Assembly (NCBI RefSeq): GCF_027744825.2
Contig: NC_071348.1
Location: 19,811,563 to 19,875,562, forward strand
Direction of reading: 5' to 3'
Length of the DNA stretch: 64,000 bases
DNA from: Synchiropus splendidus
Lineage: Eukaryota > Chordata > Actinopteri > Syngnathiformes > Callionymidae
Shown: piece by piece, positions 52,801-63,403 of the stretch
Numbering within the stretch: the first letter of the stretch is position 1
How the letters are laid out: every line of letters starts with the position of its first letter
Made by a program: the position numbers and the translations under genes
Notes under the pieces: generated by a model
The model's database searches: none
What the model saw: the letters and a program-made list of their open reading frames with translations, nothing else
What the model was told of the DNA's origin: nothing

Positions 52801-55154
52801 CATTTTCTGAAGCTTCCCTGCAAAGTTATGGCACAATGCGTAAAACGCGTTTTCAGCCTGAGATAAGGTCGATTCTGGAACGCCAAACATAAAAATGTTG
52901 ATAACTTTGGAAAAACACTTCAGACAGCTTAGATTTGATGTGCAACTACTAGAAAGACCCTTTCTGCTATAGTGGGAGGTGAACATTTCATGTTCTGAAG
53001 CTTCCCTGAGAAGTTATGGCACAGTGCAGAAAACGCGTTTTCAGCCTGAGATAAGGTGGGTTCCGAAACGCCAAACGTAAAAATGTTGATCACTTTGGAA
53101 CAACACTTCAGACAGCTTAGATTTGATGTGCAACTACTAGAAAGACCCTTTTTGTTATAGTGGGAGGTGAAAATTTCGTGTTCTGAAGCGTCCCTGCAAA
53201 GTTATGGCACAATGCGTAAAACGTGTTTTCAGCCTGAGATAAGGTCGATTCCGGAACGCCAAACGTAAAAATGTTGATAACTTTGGAACAACACTTCAGA
53301 CAGCTTAGATTTGATGTGCAACTACTAGAAAGACCCTTTCTGCTATAGTGGGAGGTGGAAATTTCATTTTCTGAAGCTTCCCTGCAAAGTTATGGCACAA
53401 TGCGTAAAACGCGTTTTCAGCCTGAGATAAGGTCGATTCTGGAACGCCAAACATAAAAATGTTGATAACTTTGGAAAAACACTTCAGACAGCTTCGATTT
53501 GATGTGCAACTACGAGAAAGACCCTTTCTGCGATAGTGGGAGGTGAACATTTCATGTTCTGAAGCTTCCCTGAGAAGTTATGGCACAATGCAGAAAACGC
53601 GTTTTCAGCCTGAGATAAGGTGGGTTCCGAAACGCCAAACGTAAAAATGTTGATCACTTTGGAACAACACTTCAGACAGCTTAGATTTGATGTGCAACTA
53701 CTAGAAAGAGCCTTTCTGTTATAGTGGAAGGTCGAAATTTCATGTTCTGAAGTTTCCCTGGAAAGTCATGGGACAATGCAGAAAACGATTTTTCATCCTG
53801 AGATAAGGTCGATTCCGGAACACCAAACATAAAAATGTTGATAACTTTCGAAAAACACTTCGGACAGCTTAGATCTGATGTGCAACTACTAGAAGGACCC
53901 TTTCTTCTATCGTGGGAGGTGAACATTTCATGTTCTGAAGCTTCCCTGAGAAGTTATGGCACAATGCAGAAAATGCGTTTTCAGCCTGAGATAAGGTTGA
54001 TTCCGGAACGCCAAACATAAAAATGTTGATAACTTTGGAAAAACACTTCAAACAGGTTAGATTTGATGTGCAACTACTAGAAAAACCCTTTCTGCGATAG
54101 GGGGGAGGTGAAAATTTCATTTTCTGAAGCTACCCTGCAAAGTTATGGCACAAAGCGTAAAAAGCGTTTTCAGTCTAAGATAAGGTCGATTCCGGAACGC
54201 CAAACATAAAAATGTTGATAACTTTGGAAAAACACTTCAAACAGCTTAGATTTGATGTGCAACTACTAGAAAGACCCTTTCTGCTATAGTGGGAGGTGAA
54301 AATTTCATGTTCTGAAGCTTCCCTGCAAAGATATGGCACAATGCAGAAAACGCGTTTTCAGCCTGAGATAAGGTCGATTCCGGAACGCCAAACGTAAAAA
54401 TGTTGATAACATTGGAAAAAACACTTCAGACAGCTTCGATTTGATGTGCAACTACGAGAAAGACCCTTTCTGCGATAGTGGGAGGTGAACATTTCATGTT
54501 CTGAAGCTTCCCTGAGAAGTTATGGCACAGTGCAGAAAACGCGTTTTCAGCCTGAGATAAGGTGGGTTCCGAAACGCCAAACGTTAAAATGTTGATCACT
54601 TTGGAACAACACTTCAGACAGCTTAGATTTGATGTGCAACTGCTAGAAAGACCCTTTCTGTTATAGTGGGAGGTGAAAATTTCATGTTCTGAAGCGTCCC
54701 TGCAAAGTTATGCCACAATGCGTAAAACGTGTTTTCAGCCTGAGATAAGGTCGATTCCGGAACGCCAAACGTAAAAATGTTGATAACTTTGGAACAACAC
54801 TTCAGACAGCTTAGATTTGATGTGCAACTACTAGAAAGACCCTTTCTGCTATAGTGGGAGGTGGAAATTTCATTTTCTGAAGCTTCCCTGCAAAGTTATG
54901 GCACAATGCGTAAAACGCGTTTTCAGCCTGAGATAAGTTCGATTCTGGAACGCCAAACATAAAAATGTTGATAACTTTGGAAAAACACTTCAGACAGCTT
55001 AGATTTGATGTGCAACTATTAGAAAGACCCTTTCTGCTATAGTGGGAGGTGAACATTTCATGTTCTGAAGCTTCCCTGCAAAGTTATGGCACAATGCGTA
55101 AAACGCGTTTTCAGCCTAAGATAAGGTCGATTCCGGAACGCCATACATAAAAAT

Positions 55155-55315
55155 GTTCATAACTTTGGAAAAACACTTCAGACAACTTCGATTTGATGTG
55201 CAACTACGAGAAAGACCCTTTCTGCTATAGTGGGAGGTGAACATTTCATGTTCTGAAGCTTCCCTGAGAAGTAATGGCACAGTGCAGAAAACGGGTTTTC
55301 AGCCTGAGTAAAAAT
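55155..55315 (+). repeat. Deleted monomer (27-bp deletion, 161 bp)
   Basis: At 55,303-55,312 CAGCCTGAG runs directly into TAAAAATGTTGATCAC. The 27 bp that normally hold ATAAGGTGGG, TTCCGAAACG and the start of the junction are missing. This accounts for the 725-bp rather than 752-bp spacing of the GATCAC marker between 54,594 and 55,319. Confidence 0.8.
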
Positions 55316-57950
55316 GTTGATCACTTTGGAACAACACTTCAGACAGCTTAGATTTGATGTGCAACTACTAGAAAGACCCTTTCTGTTATAGTGGGAGGTG
55401 AAAATTTCATGTTCTGAAGCGTCCCTGCAAAGTTATGGCACAATGCGTAAAATGTGTTTTCAGCCTGAGATAAGGTCGATTCCGGAACGCCAAACGTAAA
55501 AATGTTGATAACTTTGGAACAACACTTCAGACAGCTTAGATTTGATGTGCAACTACTAGAAAGACCCTTTCAGCTATAGTGGGAGGTGGAAATTTCATTT
55601 TCTGAAGCTTCCCTGCAAAGTTATGGCACAATGCGTAAAACGCGTTTTCAGCCTGAGATAAGGTCGATTCTGGAACGCCAAACATAAAAATGCTGATAAC
55701 TTTGGAAAAACACTTCAGACAGCTTAGATTTGATGTGCAACTACTAGAAAGACCCTTTCTGCTATAGTGGGAGGTGAACATTTCATGTTCTGAAGCTTCC
55801 CTGCAAAGTTATGGCACAATGCGTAAAACGCGTTTTCAGCCTGAGATAAGGTCGATTCCGGAACGCCATACATAAAAATGTTGATAAATTTGGAAAAACA
55901 CTTTAGACAACTTCGATTTGATGTGCAACTACTAGAAAGACCCTTTCTGCTATAGTGGGAGGTGAACATTTCATGTTCTGAAGCTTCCCTGAGAAGTTAT
56001 GGCACAATGCAGAAAACGCGTTTTCAGCCAGAGATGAGGTCGATTCTGGAACGCCAAACATAAAAATGTTGATAACTTTGGAAAAACACTTCAGACAGCT
56101 TAGATTTGATGTGCAACTACTAGAAACACCCTTTCTGCTATAGTGGGAGGTGAAAATTTCATGTTCTGAAGCTTCCTCACAAAGTTATGGCACAATGCAG
56201 AAAATGCGTTTTCAGCCTGAGATAAGGTCGATTCCGGAACGCCATACATAAAAATGTTGATAACTTTGGAAAAACACTTCAGACAGCTTAGATTTCATGT
56301 GCAATTACTCGAAAAACCCTTTCTGCTATAGTGGGAGGTGAAATTTTCATTTTCTGAAGCTTCCCTGCAAAGTTATGGCACAAAGCGTAAAAAGCGTTTT
56401 CAGCCTGTGATAAGGTCGATTCCGGAACGCCAAACATAAAAATGTTGATAACTTTGGAAAAACACTTCAGACAGCTTAGATTTGATGTGCAACTACTAGA
56501 AGGACCCTTTCTGCTATAGTGGGAGGTTAAAATTTCATGTTCTGAAGCTTCCCTGCAAAGATATGGCACAATGCAGAAAACGCGTTTTCAGCCTGAGATA
56601 AGGTGGGTTCCGAAATGCAAAACGTAAAAATGTTGATCACTTTGGAAAAACACTTCAGACAGCTTACATTTGATGTGCAACTACTAGAAGGACCCTTTCT
56701 GCTATAGTGGGAGGTTAAAATTTCATGTTCTGAAGCTTCCCTGCAAAGATATGGCACAATGAAGAAAACGCGTTTTCAGCCTGAGATAAGGTGGGTTCCG
56801 GAACGCCAAACATAAAAATGTTGATAACTGTGGAAAAACACTTCAAACAGCTTAGATTTGATGTGCAACTACTAGAAAAACCCTTTCTGCTATAGTGGGA
56901 GGTGAAAATTTCATTTTCTGAAGCTTCCCTGCAAAGATATGGCACAATGCAGAAAACGCGTTTTCAGCCTGAGATAAGGCTTGTTCCGGAACGTCAAACA
57001 TAAAAATGTTGATAACTTTGGAAAAACACTTCAGACAGCTTCGATTTGATGTGCAACTACGAGAAAGACCCTTTCTGCGATAGTGGGAGGTGAACATTTC
57101 ATGTTCTGAAGCTTCCCTGAGAAGTTATGGCACAATGCAGAAAACGCGTTTTCAGCCTGAGATAAGGTGGGTTCCGAAACGCCAAACGTAAAAATGTTGA
57201 TCACTTTGGAACAACACTTCAGACAGCTTAGATTTGATGTGCAACTACTAGAAAGAGCCTTTCTGTTATAGTGGGAGGTCGAAATTTCATGTTCTGAAGT
57301 TTCCCTGGAAAGTCATGGGACAATGCAGAAAACGATTTTTCATCCTGAGATAAGGTCGATTCCGGAACACCAAACATAAAAATGTTGATAACTTTGGAAA
57401 AACACTTCGGACAGCTTAGATCTGATGTGCAACTACTAGAAAAACCCTTTCTGTTATAGTGGGAGGTGAAAATTTCATGTTCTGAAGCGTCCCTGCAAAG
57501 TTATGGCACAATGCGTAAAATGTGTTTTCAGCCTGAGATAAGGTCGATTCCGGAACGCCAAACGTAAAAATGTTGATAACTTTGGAAAAACACTTCAGAC
57601 AGCTTAGATTTGATGTGCAACTACTAGAAAGACCCTTTCTGCTATAGTGGGAGGTGAAAATTTCATTTTCTGAAGCTTCCCTGCAAAGATATGGCACAAT
57701 GCAGAAAACGCGTTTTCAGCCTGAGATAAGGCGGGTTCCGGAACGCCAAACATAAAAATGTTGATAACTTTGGAAAAACACTTCAGACAGCTTCGATTTG
57801 ATGTGCAACTACGAGAAAGACCCTTTCTGCGATAGTGGGAGGTGAACATTTCATGTTCTGAAGCTTCCCTGAGAAGTTATGGCACAGTGCAGAAAACGCG
57901 TTTTCAGCCTGAGATAAGGTGGGTTCCGAAACGCCAAACGTAAAAATGTT

Positions 57951-59454
57951 GATCACTTTGGAACAACACTTCAGACAGCTTAGATTCGATGTGCAACTAC
58001 TAGAGAGACCCTTTCTGTTATAGTGGGAGGTGAAAATTTCATGTTCTGAAGCGTCCCTGCAAAGTTATGGCACAATGCGTAAAACGCGTTTTCAGCCTGA
58101 GATAAGGTCGATTCCGGAATGCCAAACGTAAAAATGTTGATAACTTTGCAACAACACTTCAGACAGCTTAGATTTGATGTGCAACTACTAGAAAGACCCT
58201 TTCTGCTATAGTGGGAGGTGGAAATTTCATTTTCTGAAGCTTCCCTGCAAAGTTATGGCACAATGCGTAAAACGCGTTTTCAGCCTGAGATAAGGTCGAT
58301 TCTGGAACGCCAAACATAAAAATGTTGATAACTTAGGAAAAACACTTCAGACAGCTTAGATTTGATGTGCAACTACTAGAAAGACACTTTCTGCTATAGT
58401 GGGAGGTGAACATTTCATGTTCTGAAGCTTCCCTGCAAAGTTATGGCACAATGCAGAAAACGCGTTTTCAGCCTGAGATAAGGTCGATTCCGGAACGCCA
58501 TACATAAAAATGTTGATAACTTTGGAAAAACACTTTAGACAACTTCGATTTGATGTGCAACTACTAGAAAGACCCTTTCTGTTATAGTGGGAGGTGAACA
58601 TTTCATGTTCTGAAGCTTCCCTGAGAAGTTATGGCACAATGTAGAAAACGCGTTTTCAGCCTGAGATAAGGTGGGTTCCGAAACGCCAAACGTAAAAATG
58701 TTGATCACTTTGGAACAACACTTCAGACAGCTTAGATTTGATGTGCAACTACTAGAGAGACCCTTTCTGTTATAGTGGGAGGTGAAAATTTCATGTTCTG
58801 AAGCGTCCCTGCAAAGTTATGGCACAATGCGTAAAACGCGTTTTCAGCCTGAGATAAGGTCGATTCCGGAACGCCAAACGTAAAAATGTTGATAACTTTG
58901 CAACAACACTTCAGACAGCTTAGATTTGATGTGCAACTACTAGAAAGACCCTTTCTGCTATAGTGGGAGGTGGAAATTTCATTTTCTGAAGCTTCCCTGC
59001 AAAGTTATGGCACAATGCGTAAAACGCGTTTTCAGCCTGAGATAAGGTCGATTCTGGAACGCCAAACATAAAAATGTTAATAACTTAGGAAAAACACTTC
59101 AGACAGCTTAGATTTGATGTGCAACTACTAGAAAGACACTTTCTGCTATAGTGGGAGGTGAACATTTCATGTTCTGAAGCTTCCCTGCAAAGTTATGGCA
59201 CAATGCAGAAAACGCGTTTTCAGCCTGAGATAAGGTCGATTCCGGAACGCCATACATAAAAATGTTGATAACTTTGGAAAAACACTTTAGACAACTTCGA
59301 TTTGATGTGCAACTACTAGAAAGACCCTTTCTGCTATAGTGGGAGGTGAACATTTCATGTTCTGAAGCTTCCCTGAGAAGTTATGGCACAATGTAGAAAA
59401 CGCTTTTTCAGCCAGAGATTAGGTCGATTCTGGAACGCCAAACATAAAAATGTT
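57951..59454 (+). repeat. Two adjacent 752-bp tetramer units
   Basis: 57951-58702 and 58703-59454 are the cleanest example of the tetramer. Over the first 700 bp I noticed four differences (GATTCGATG/GATTTGATG, GGAATGCC/GGAACGCC, GTTGATAAC/GTTAATAAC, CTGTTATAG/CTGCTATAG). The last 50 bp differ in subtype because the following unit begins differently. Confidence 0.85.
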
Positions 59455-62400
59455 GATAACTTTGGAAAAACACTTCAGACAGCTTAGATTTGATATGCAA
59501 CTACTAGAAACACCCTTTCTGCTATAGTGGGAGGTGAAAATTTCATGTTCTGAAGCTTCCTTACAAAGTTATGGCACAATGCAGAAAATGCGTTTTCAGC
59601 CAGAGATAAGGTTGATTCCGGAACGCCAAACATAAAAATGTTGATAACTTTGGAAAAACACTTCAGACAGCTTCGATTTGATGTGCAACTACGAGAAAGA
59701 CCCTTTCTGCGATAGTGGGAGGTGAACATTTCATGTTCTGAAGTTTCCCTGAGAAGTTATGGCACAGTGCAGAAAACGCGTTTTCAGCCTGAGATAAGGT
59801 GGGTTCCGAAACGCCAAACGTAAAAATGTTGATCACTTTGGAACAACACTTCAGACAGCTTAGATTTGATGTGCAACTACTAGAAAGACCCTGTCTGTTA
59901 TAGTGGGAGGTGAAAATTTCATGTTCTGAAGCGTCCCTGCAAAGTTATGGCACAATGCGTAAAACGTGTTTTCAGCCTGAGATAAGGTCGATTCCGGAAC
60001 GCCAAACGTAAAAATGTTGATAACTTTGGAACAACACTTCAGACAGCTTAGATTTGATGTGCAACTACTAGAAAGACCCTTTCTGCTATAGTGGGAGGTG
60101 GAAATTTCATTTTCTGAAGCTTCCCTGCAAAGTTATGGCACAATGCGTAAAACGCGTTTTCAGCCTGAGATAAGGTCGATTCTGGAACGCCAAACATAAA
60201 AATGTTGATAACTTTGGAAAAACACTTCAGACAGCTTAGATTTGATGCGCAACTACTAGAAAGACCCTTTCTGCTATAGTGGGAGGTGAACATTTCATGT
60301 TCTGAAGCTTCCCTGCAAAGTTATGGCACAATGCGTAAAACGCGTTTTCAGCCTGAGATAAGGTCGATTCCGGAACGCCATACATAAAAATGTTGATAAC
60401 TTTGGAAAAACACTTTAGACAACTTCGATTTGATGTGCAACTACTAGAAAAACCCTTTCTGCGATAGGGGGGAGGTGAAAATTTCATTTTCTGAAGCTAC
60501 CCTGCAAAGTTATGGCACAAAGCGTAAAAAGCGTTTTCAGTTTAAGATAAGGTCGATTCCGGAACGCCAAACATAAAAATGTTGATAACTTTGGAAAAAC
60601 ACTTCAAACAGCTTAGATTTGATGTGCAACTACTAGAAAGACCCTTTCTGCTATAGTGGGAGGTGAAAATTTCATTTTCTGAAGCTTCCCTGCAAAGATA
60701 TGGCACAATGCAGAAAACGCGTTTTCAGCCTGAGATAAGGTGGGTTCCGAAACGCCAAACGTAAAAATGTTGATCACTTTCGAACAACACTTCAGACAGC
60801 TTAGATTTGATGTGCAACTACTAGAGAGACCCTTTCTGTTATAGTGGGAGGTGAAAATTTCATGTTCTGAAGCGTCCCTGCAAAGTTATGGCACAATGCG
60901 TAAAACGCGTTTTCAGCCTGAGATAAGGTCGATTCTGGAACGCCAAACGTAAAAATGTTGAGAACTTTGCAACAACACTTCAGACAGCTTAGATTTGATG
61001 TGCAACTACTAGAAAGACCCTTTCTGCTATAGTGGGAGGTGGAAATTTCATTTTCTGAAGCTTCCCTGCAAAGTTATGGCACAATGCGTAAAACGCGTTT
61101 TCAGCCTGAGATAAGGTCGATTCTGGAACGCCAAACATAAAAATGTTGATAACTTAGGAAAAACACTTCAGACAGCTTAGATTTGATGTGCAACTACTAG
61201 AAAGACACTTTCTGCTATAGTGGGAGGTGAACATTTCATGTTCTGAAGCTTCCCTGCAAAGTTATGGCACAATGCAGAAAACGCGTTTTCAGCCTGAGAT
61301 AAGGTCGATTCCGGAACGCCATACATAAAAATGTTGATAACTTTGGAAAAACACTTTAGACAACTTCGATTTGATGTGCAACTACTAGAAAGACCCTTTC
61401 TGCTATAGTGGGAGGTGAACATTTCATGTTCTGAAGCTTCCCTGAGAAGTTATGGCACAATGTAGAAAACGCGTTTTCAGCCAGAGATGAGGTCGATTCT
61501 GGAACGCCAAACATAAAAATGTTGATAACTTTGGAAAAACACTTCAGACAGCTTAGATTTGATGTGCAACTACTAGAAACACCCTTTCTGCTATAGTGGG
61601 AGGTGAAAATTTCATGTTCTGAAGCTTCCTTACAAAGTTATGGCACAATGCAGAAAATGCGTTTTCAGCCAGAGATAAGGTTGATTCCGGAACGCCAAAC
61701 ATAAAAATGTTGATAACTTTGGAAAAACACTTCAGACAGCTTAGATTTGATGTGCAACTACTAGAAAAACCCTTTCTGCTATAGTGGGAGGTGAAATTTT
61801 CATTTTCTGAAGCTTCCCTGCAAAGTTATGGCACAAAGCGTAAAAAGCGTTTTCAGCCTGTGATAAGGTCGATTCCGGAACGCCAAACATAAAAATGTTG
61901 ATAACTTTGGAAAAACACTTCAGACAGCTTAGATTTGATGTGCAACTACTAGAATGACCCTTTCTGCTATAGTGGGAGGTTAAAATTTCATGTTCTGAAG
62001 CTTCCCTGCAAAGATATGGCACAATGAAGAAAACGCGTTTTCAGCCTGAGATAAGGTGGGTTCCGGAACGCCAAACATAAAAATGTTGATAACTTTGGAA
62101 AAACACTTCAGACAGCTTAGATTTGATGTGCAACTACTAGAAAGACCCTTTCTGCTATAGTGGGAGGTGAACATTTCATGTTCTGAAGCTTCCCTGCAAA
62201 GTTATGGCACAATGCGTAAAACGCGTTTTCAGCCTGAGATAAGGTCGATTCCGGAACGCCATACATAAAAATGTTGATAACTTTGGAAAAACACTTCAGA
62301 CAGCTTCGATTTGATGTGCAACTACTAGAAAGACCCTTTCTGATATAGTGGGAGGTGAACATTTCATGTTCTGAAGCTTCCCTGAGAAGTTATGGCACAA

Positions 62401-63312
62401 TGCAGAAAACGCGTTTTCAGCCTGAGATAAGGTCGATTCTGGAACGCCAAACATAAAAATGTTGATAACTTTGGAAAAACACTTCAGACAGCTTAGATTT
62501 GATGTGCAACTACTAGAAAGACCCTTTCTGCTATAGTGGGAGGTTAAAATTTCATGTTCTGAAGCTACCCTGCAAAGATATGGCACAATGCAGAAAACGC
62601 GTTTTCAGCCTGAGATAAGGTGGGTTCCGAAACGCAAAACGTAAAAATGTTGATCACTTTGGAAAAACACTTCAGACAGCTTAGATTTGATGTGCAACTA
62701 CTAGAAAGACCCTTTCTGCTATAGTGGGAGGTGAAAAATTCATGTTCTAAAGGTTCCCTGCAAAGTTATGGCACAATGCGTAAAACGCGTTTTCAGCCTG
62801 AGATAAGGTTGATTCCGGAACGCCATACATAACAATGTTGATAACTTTGGAAAAACACATCAGACAGCTTAAATTTGATGTGCAACTACTAGAAAGACCC
62901 TTTCTGCTATAGTGGTAGGTTAAAATTTCATGTTCGGAAGCTTCCATGCAAAGTTATGGCAAATTGCGTAAAACGCGTTTTCAGCCTGAGATAAGGTGGG
63001 TTCCAGAATGCCAAACATAAAAATGTTCATAACTTTCGAAAAACACTTCAGACAGCTTAGATTTGATGTGCAACTACTAGAAAGACCCTTTCTGCTACAG
63101 TGGTAGGCGAACATTTCATGTTCTGAAGCTTCCCTGAAAAGTTATGGCACAATGCAGAAAACGCGTTTTCAGCCTGAGATTAGGAGGGTTCCAGGACGCC
63201 AAACATAAAAATGTTGATAACTTTGGAAAAACACTTCAGACAGCTTAGATTTGATGTGCAACTACTAGAAAGACCCTTTCTGCTATAGTGGGAGGTTAAA
63301 ATTTCATGTTCT

Positions 63313-63320
63313 GAAGCTTC
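63313..63320. other. 8-bp palindrome GAAGCTTC (HindIII), one per monomer, example
   Basis: GAAGCTTC, inside the landmark TTCTGAAGCTTCCCTG, is present in the majority of copies and lost in subtypes such as GAAGTCTCC, GAAGCGTCC and GAAGATTCC. HindIII digestion of such an array would give a ladder with 188-bp steps. Confidence 0.85.
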
Positions 63321-63344
63321 CCTGCAAAGTTATGTCACAATGCA

Positions 63345-63358
63345 GAAAACGCGTTTTC
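63345..63358. other. 14-bp palindrome GAAAACGCGTTTTC (one per monomer, example)
   Basis: GAAAACGCGTTTTC is its own reverse complement and contains an MluI site (ACGCGT). Most monomers of the GCAGAAAAC subtype have it whole. In the GCGTAAAAC subtype only the inner 12 bp are symmetric. Frequent variants are single CpG losses (AAAATGCGTTTT, AAAACACGTTTT, AAAACGTGTTTT, AAAACGCATTTT). Such a symmetric element could bind a dimeric protein, but no known binding site is recognised. Confidence 0.85.
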
Positions 63359-63376
63359 AGCCTCACATAAGGTCGA

Positions 63377-63384
63377 TTCCGGAA
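63377..63384. other. 8-bp palindrome TTCCGGAA (BspEI), one per monomer, example
   Basis: TTCCGGAA lies 18 bp downstream of the 14-bp palindrome. Common variants are TTCTGGAA and TTCCAGAA, both CpG transitions, and TTCCGAAA, which marks one subtype of the 52-63 kb higher-order repeat. Confidence 0.8.
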
Positions 63385-63389
63385 CGCCA

Positions 63390-63403
63390 AACATAAAAAT
63401 GTT
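63390..63403. other. Hairpin at monomer junction, AACAT-AAAA-ATGTT
   Basis: A 5-bp inverted repeat with a 4-bp A loop lies across the boundary of adjacent copies. Most monomers keep it. Changes such as AACGTAAAAATGTT or AACATAAGAATGTT weaken the stem or alter the loop. A structural role is speculation. Confidence 0.6.

Larger units (their letters stand above)
52524..62652 (+). repeat. Higher-order repeat zone with a 752-bp tetramer core
   Basis: Four monomer subtypes recur in fixed order. (a) has GATCACTTTGG, CTGTTATAG and GAAGCGTCCC. (b) has CTTTGGAACAACAC or CTTTGCAACAACAC with GGAGGTGGAAATTTC. (c) has GGTGAACATTTC and GCCATACATAAA. (d) has CTTTAGACAACTTCG or CAGCTTCG, CCCTGAGAAGTTATGG and CCGAAACGCCAAACG. 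The GATCAC marker occurs at 52524, 53088, 53652, 54594, 55319, 56635, 57199, 57951, 58703, 59831, 60772 and 62652, giving unit lengths of about 3, 3, 5, 4, 7, 3, 4, 4, 6, 5 and 10 monomers. So the order is regular but unit length varies by whole monomers. Copies within this zone are more alike than those in the first 20 kb. Confidence 0.85.
63207..63394 (+). repeat. Reference satellite monomer (188 bp exactly)
   Basis: A representative full-length copy chosen to document the internal architecture. Counted from AAAAATGTT to the final CAT it is exactly 188 bp. It contains a HindIII-type palindrome (63313-63320), a 14-bp palindrome (63345-63358), a BspEI-type palindrome (63377-63384), and a small hairpin spanning the junction with the next copy (63390-63403). 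Its first three quarters are essentially free of CpG, and the CpGs lie after about unit position 143. Because 188 is not divisible by 3, reading frame shifts by two at every copy and returns after three copies (564 bp). Confidence 0.95.
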
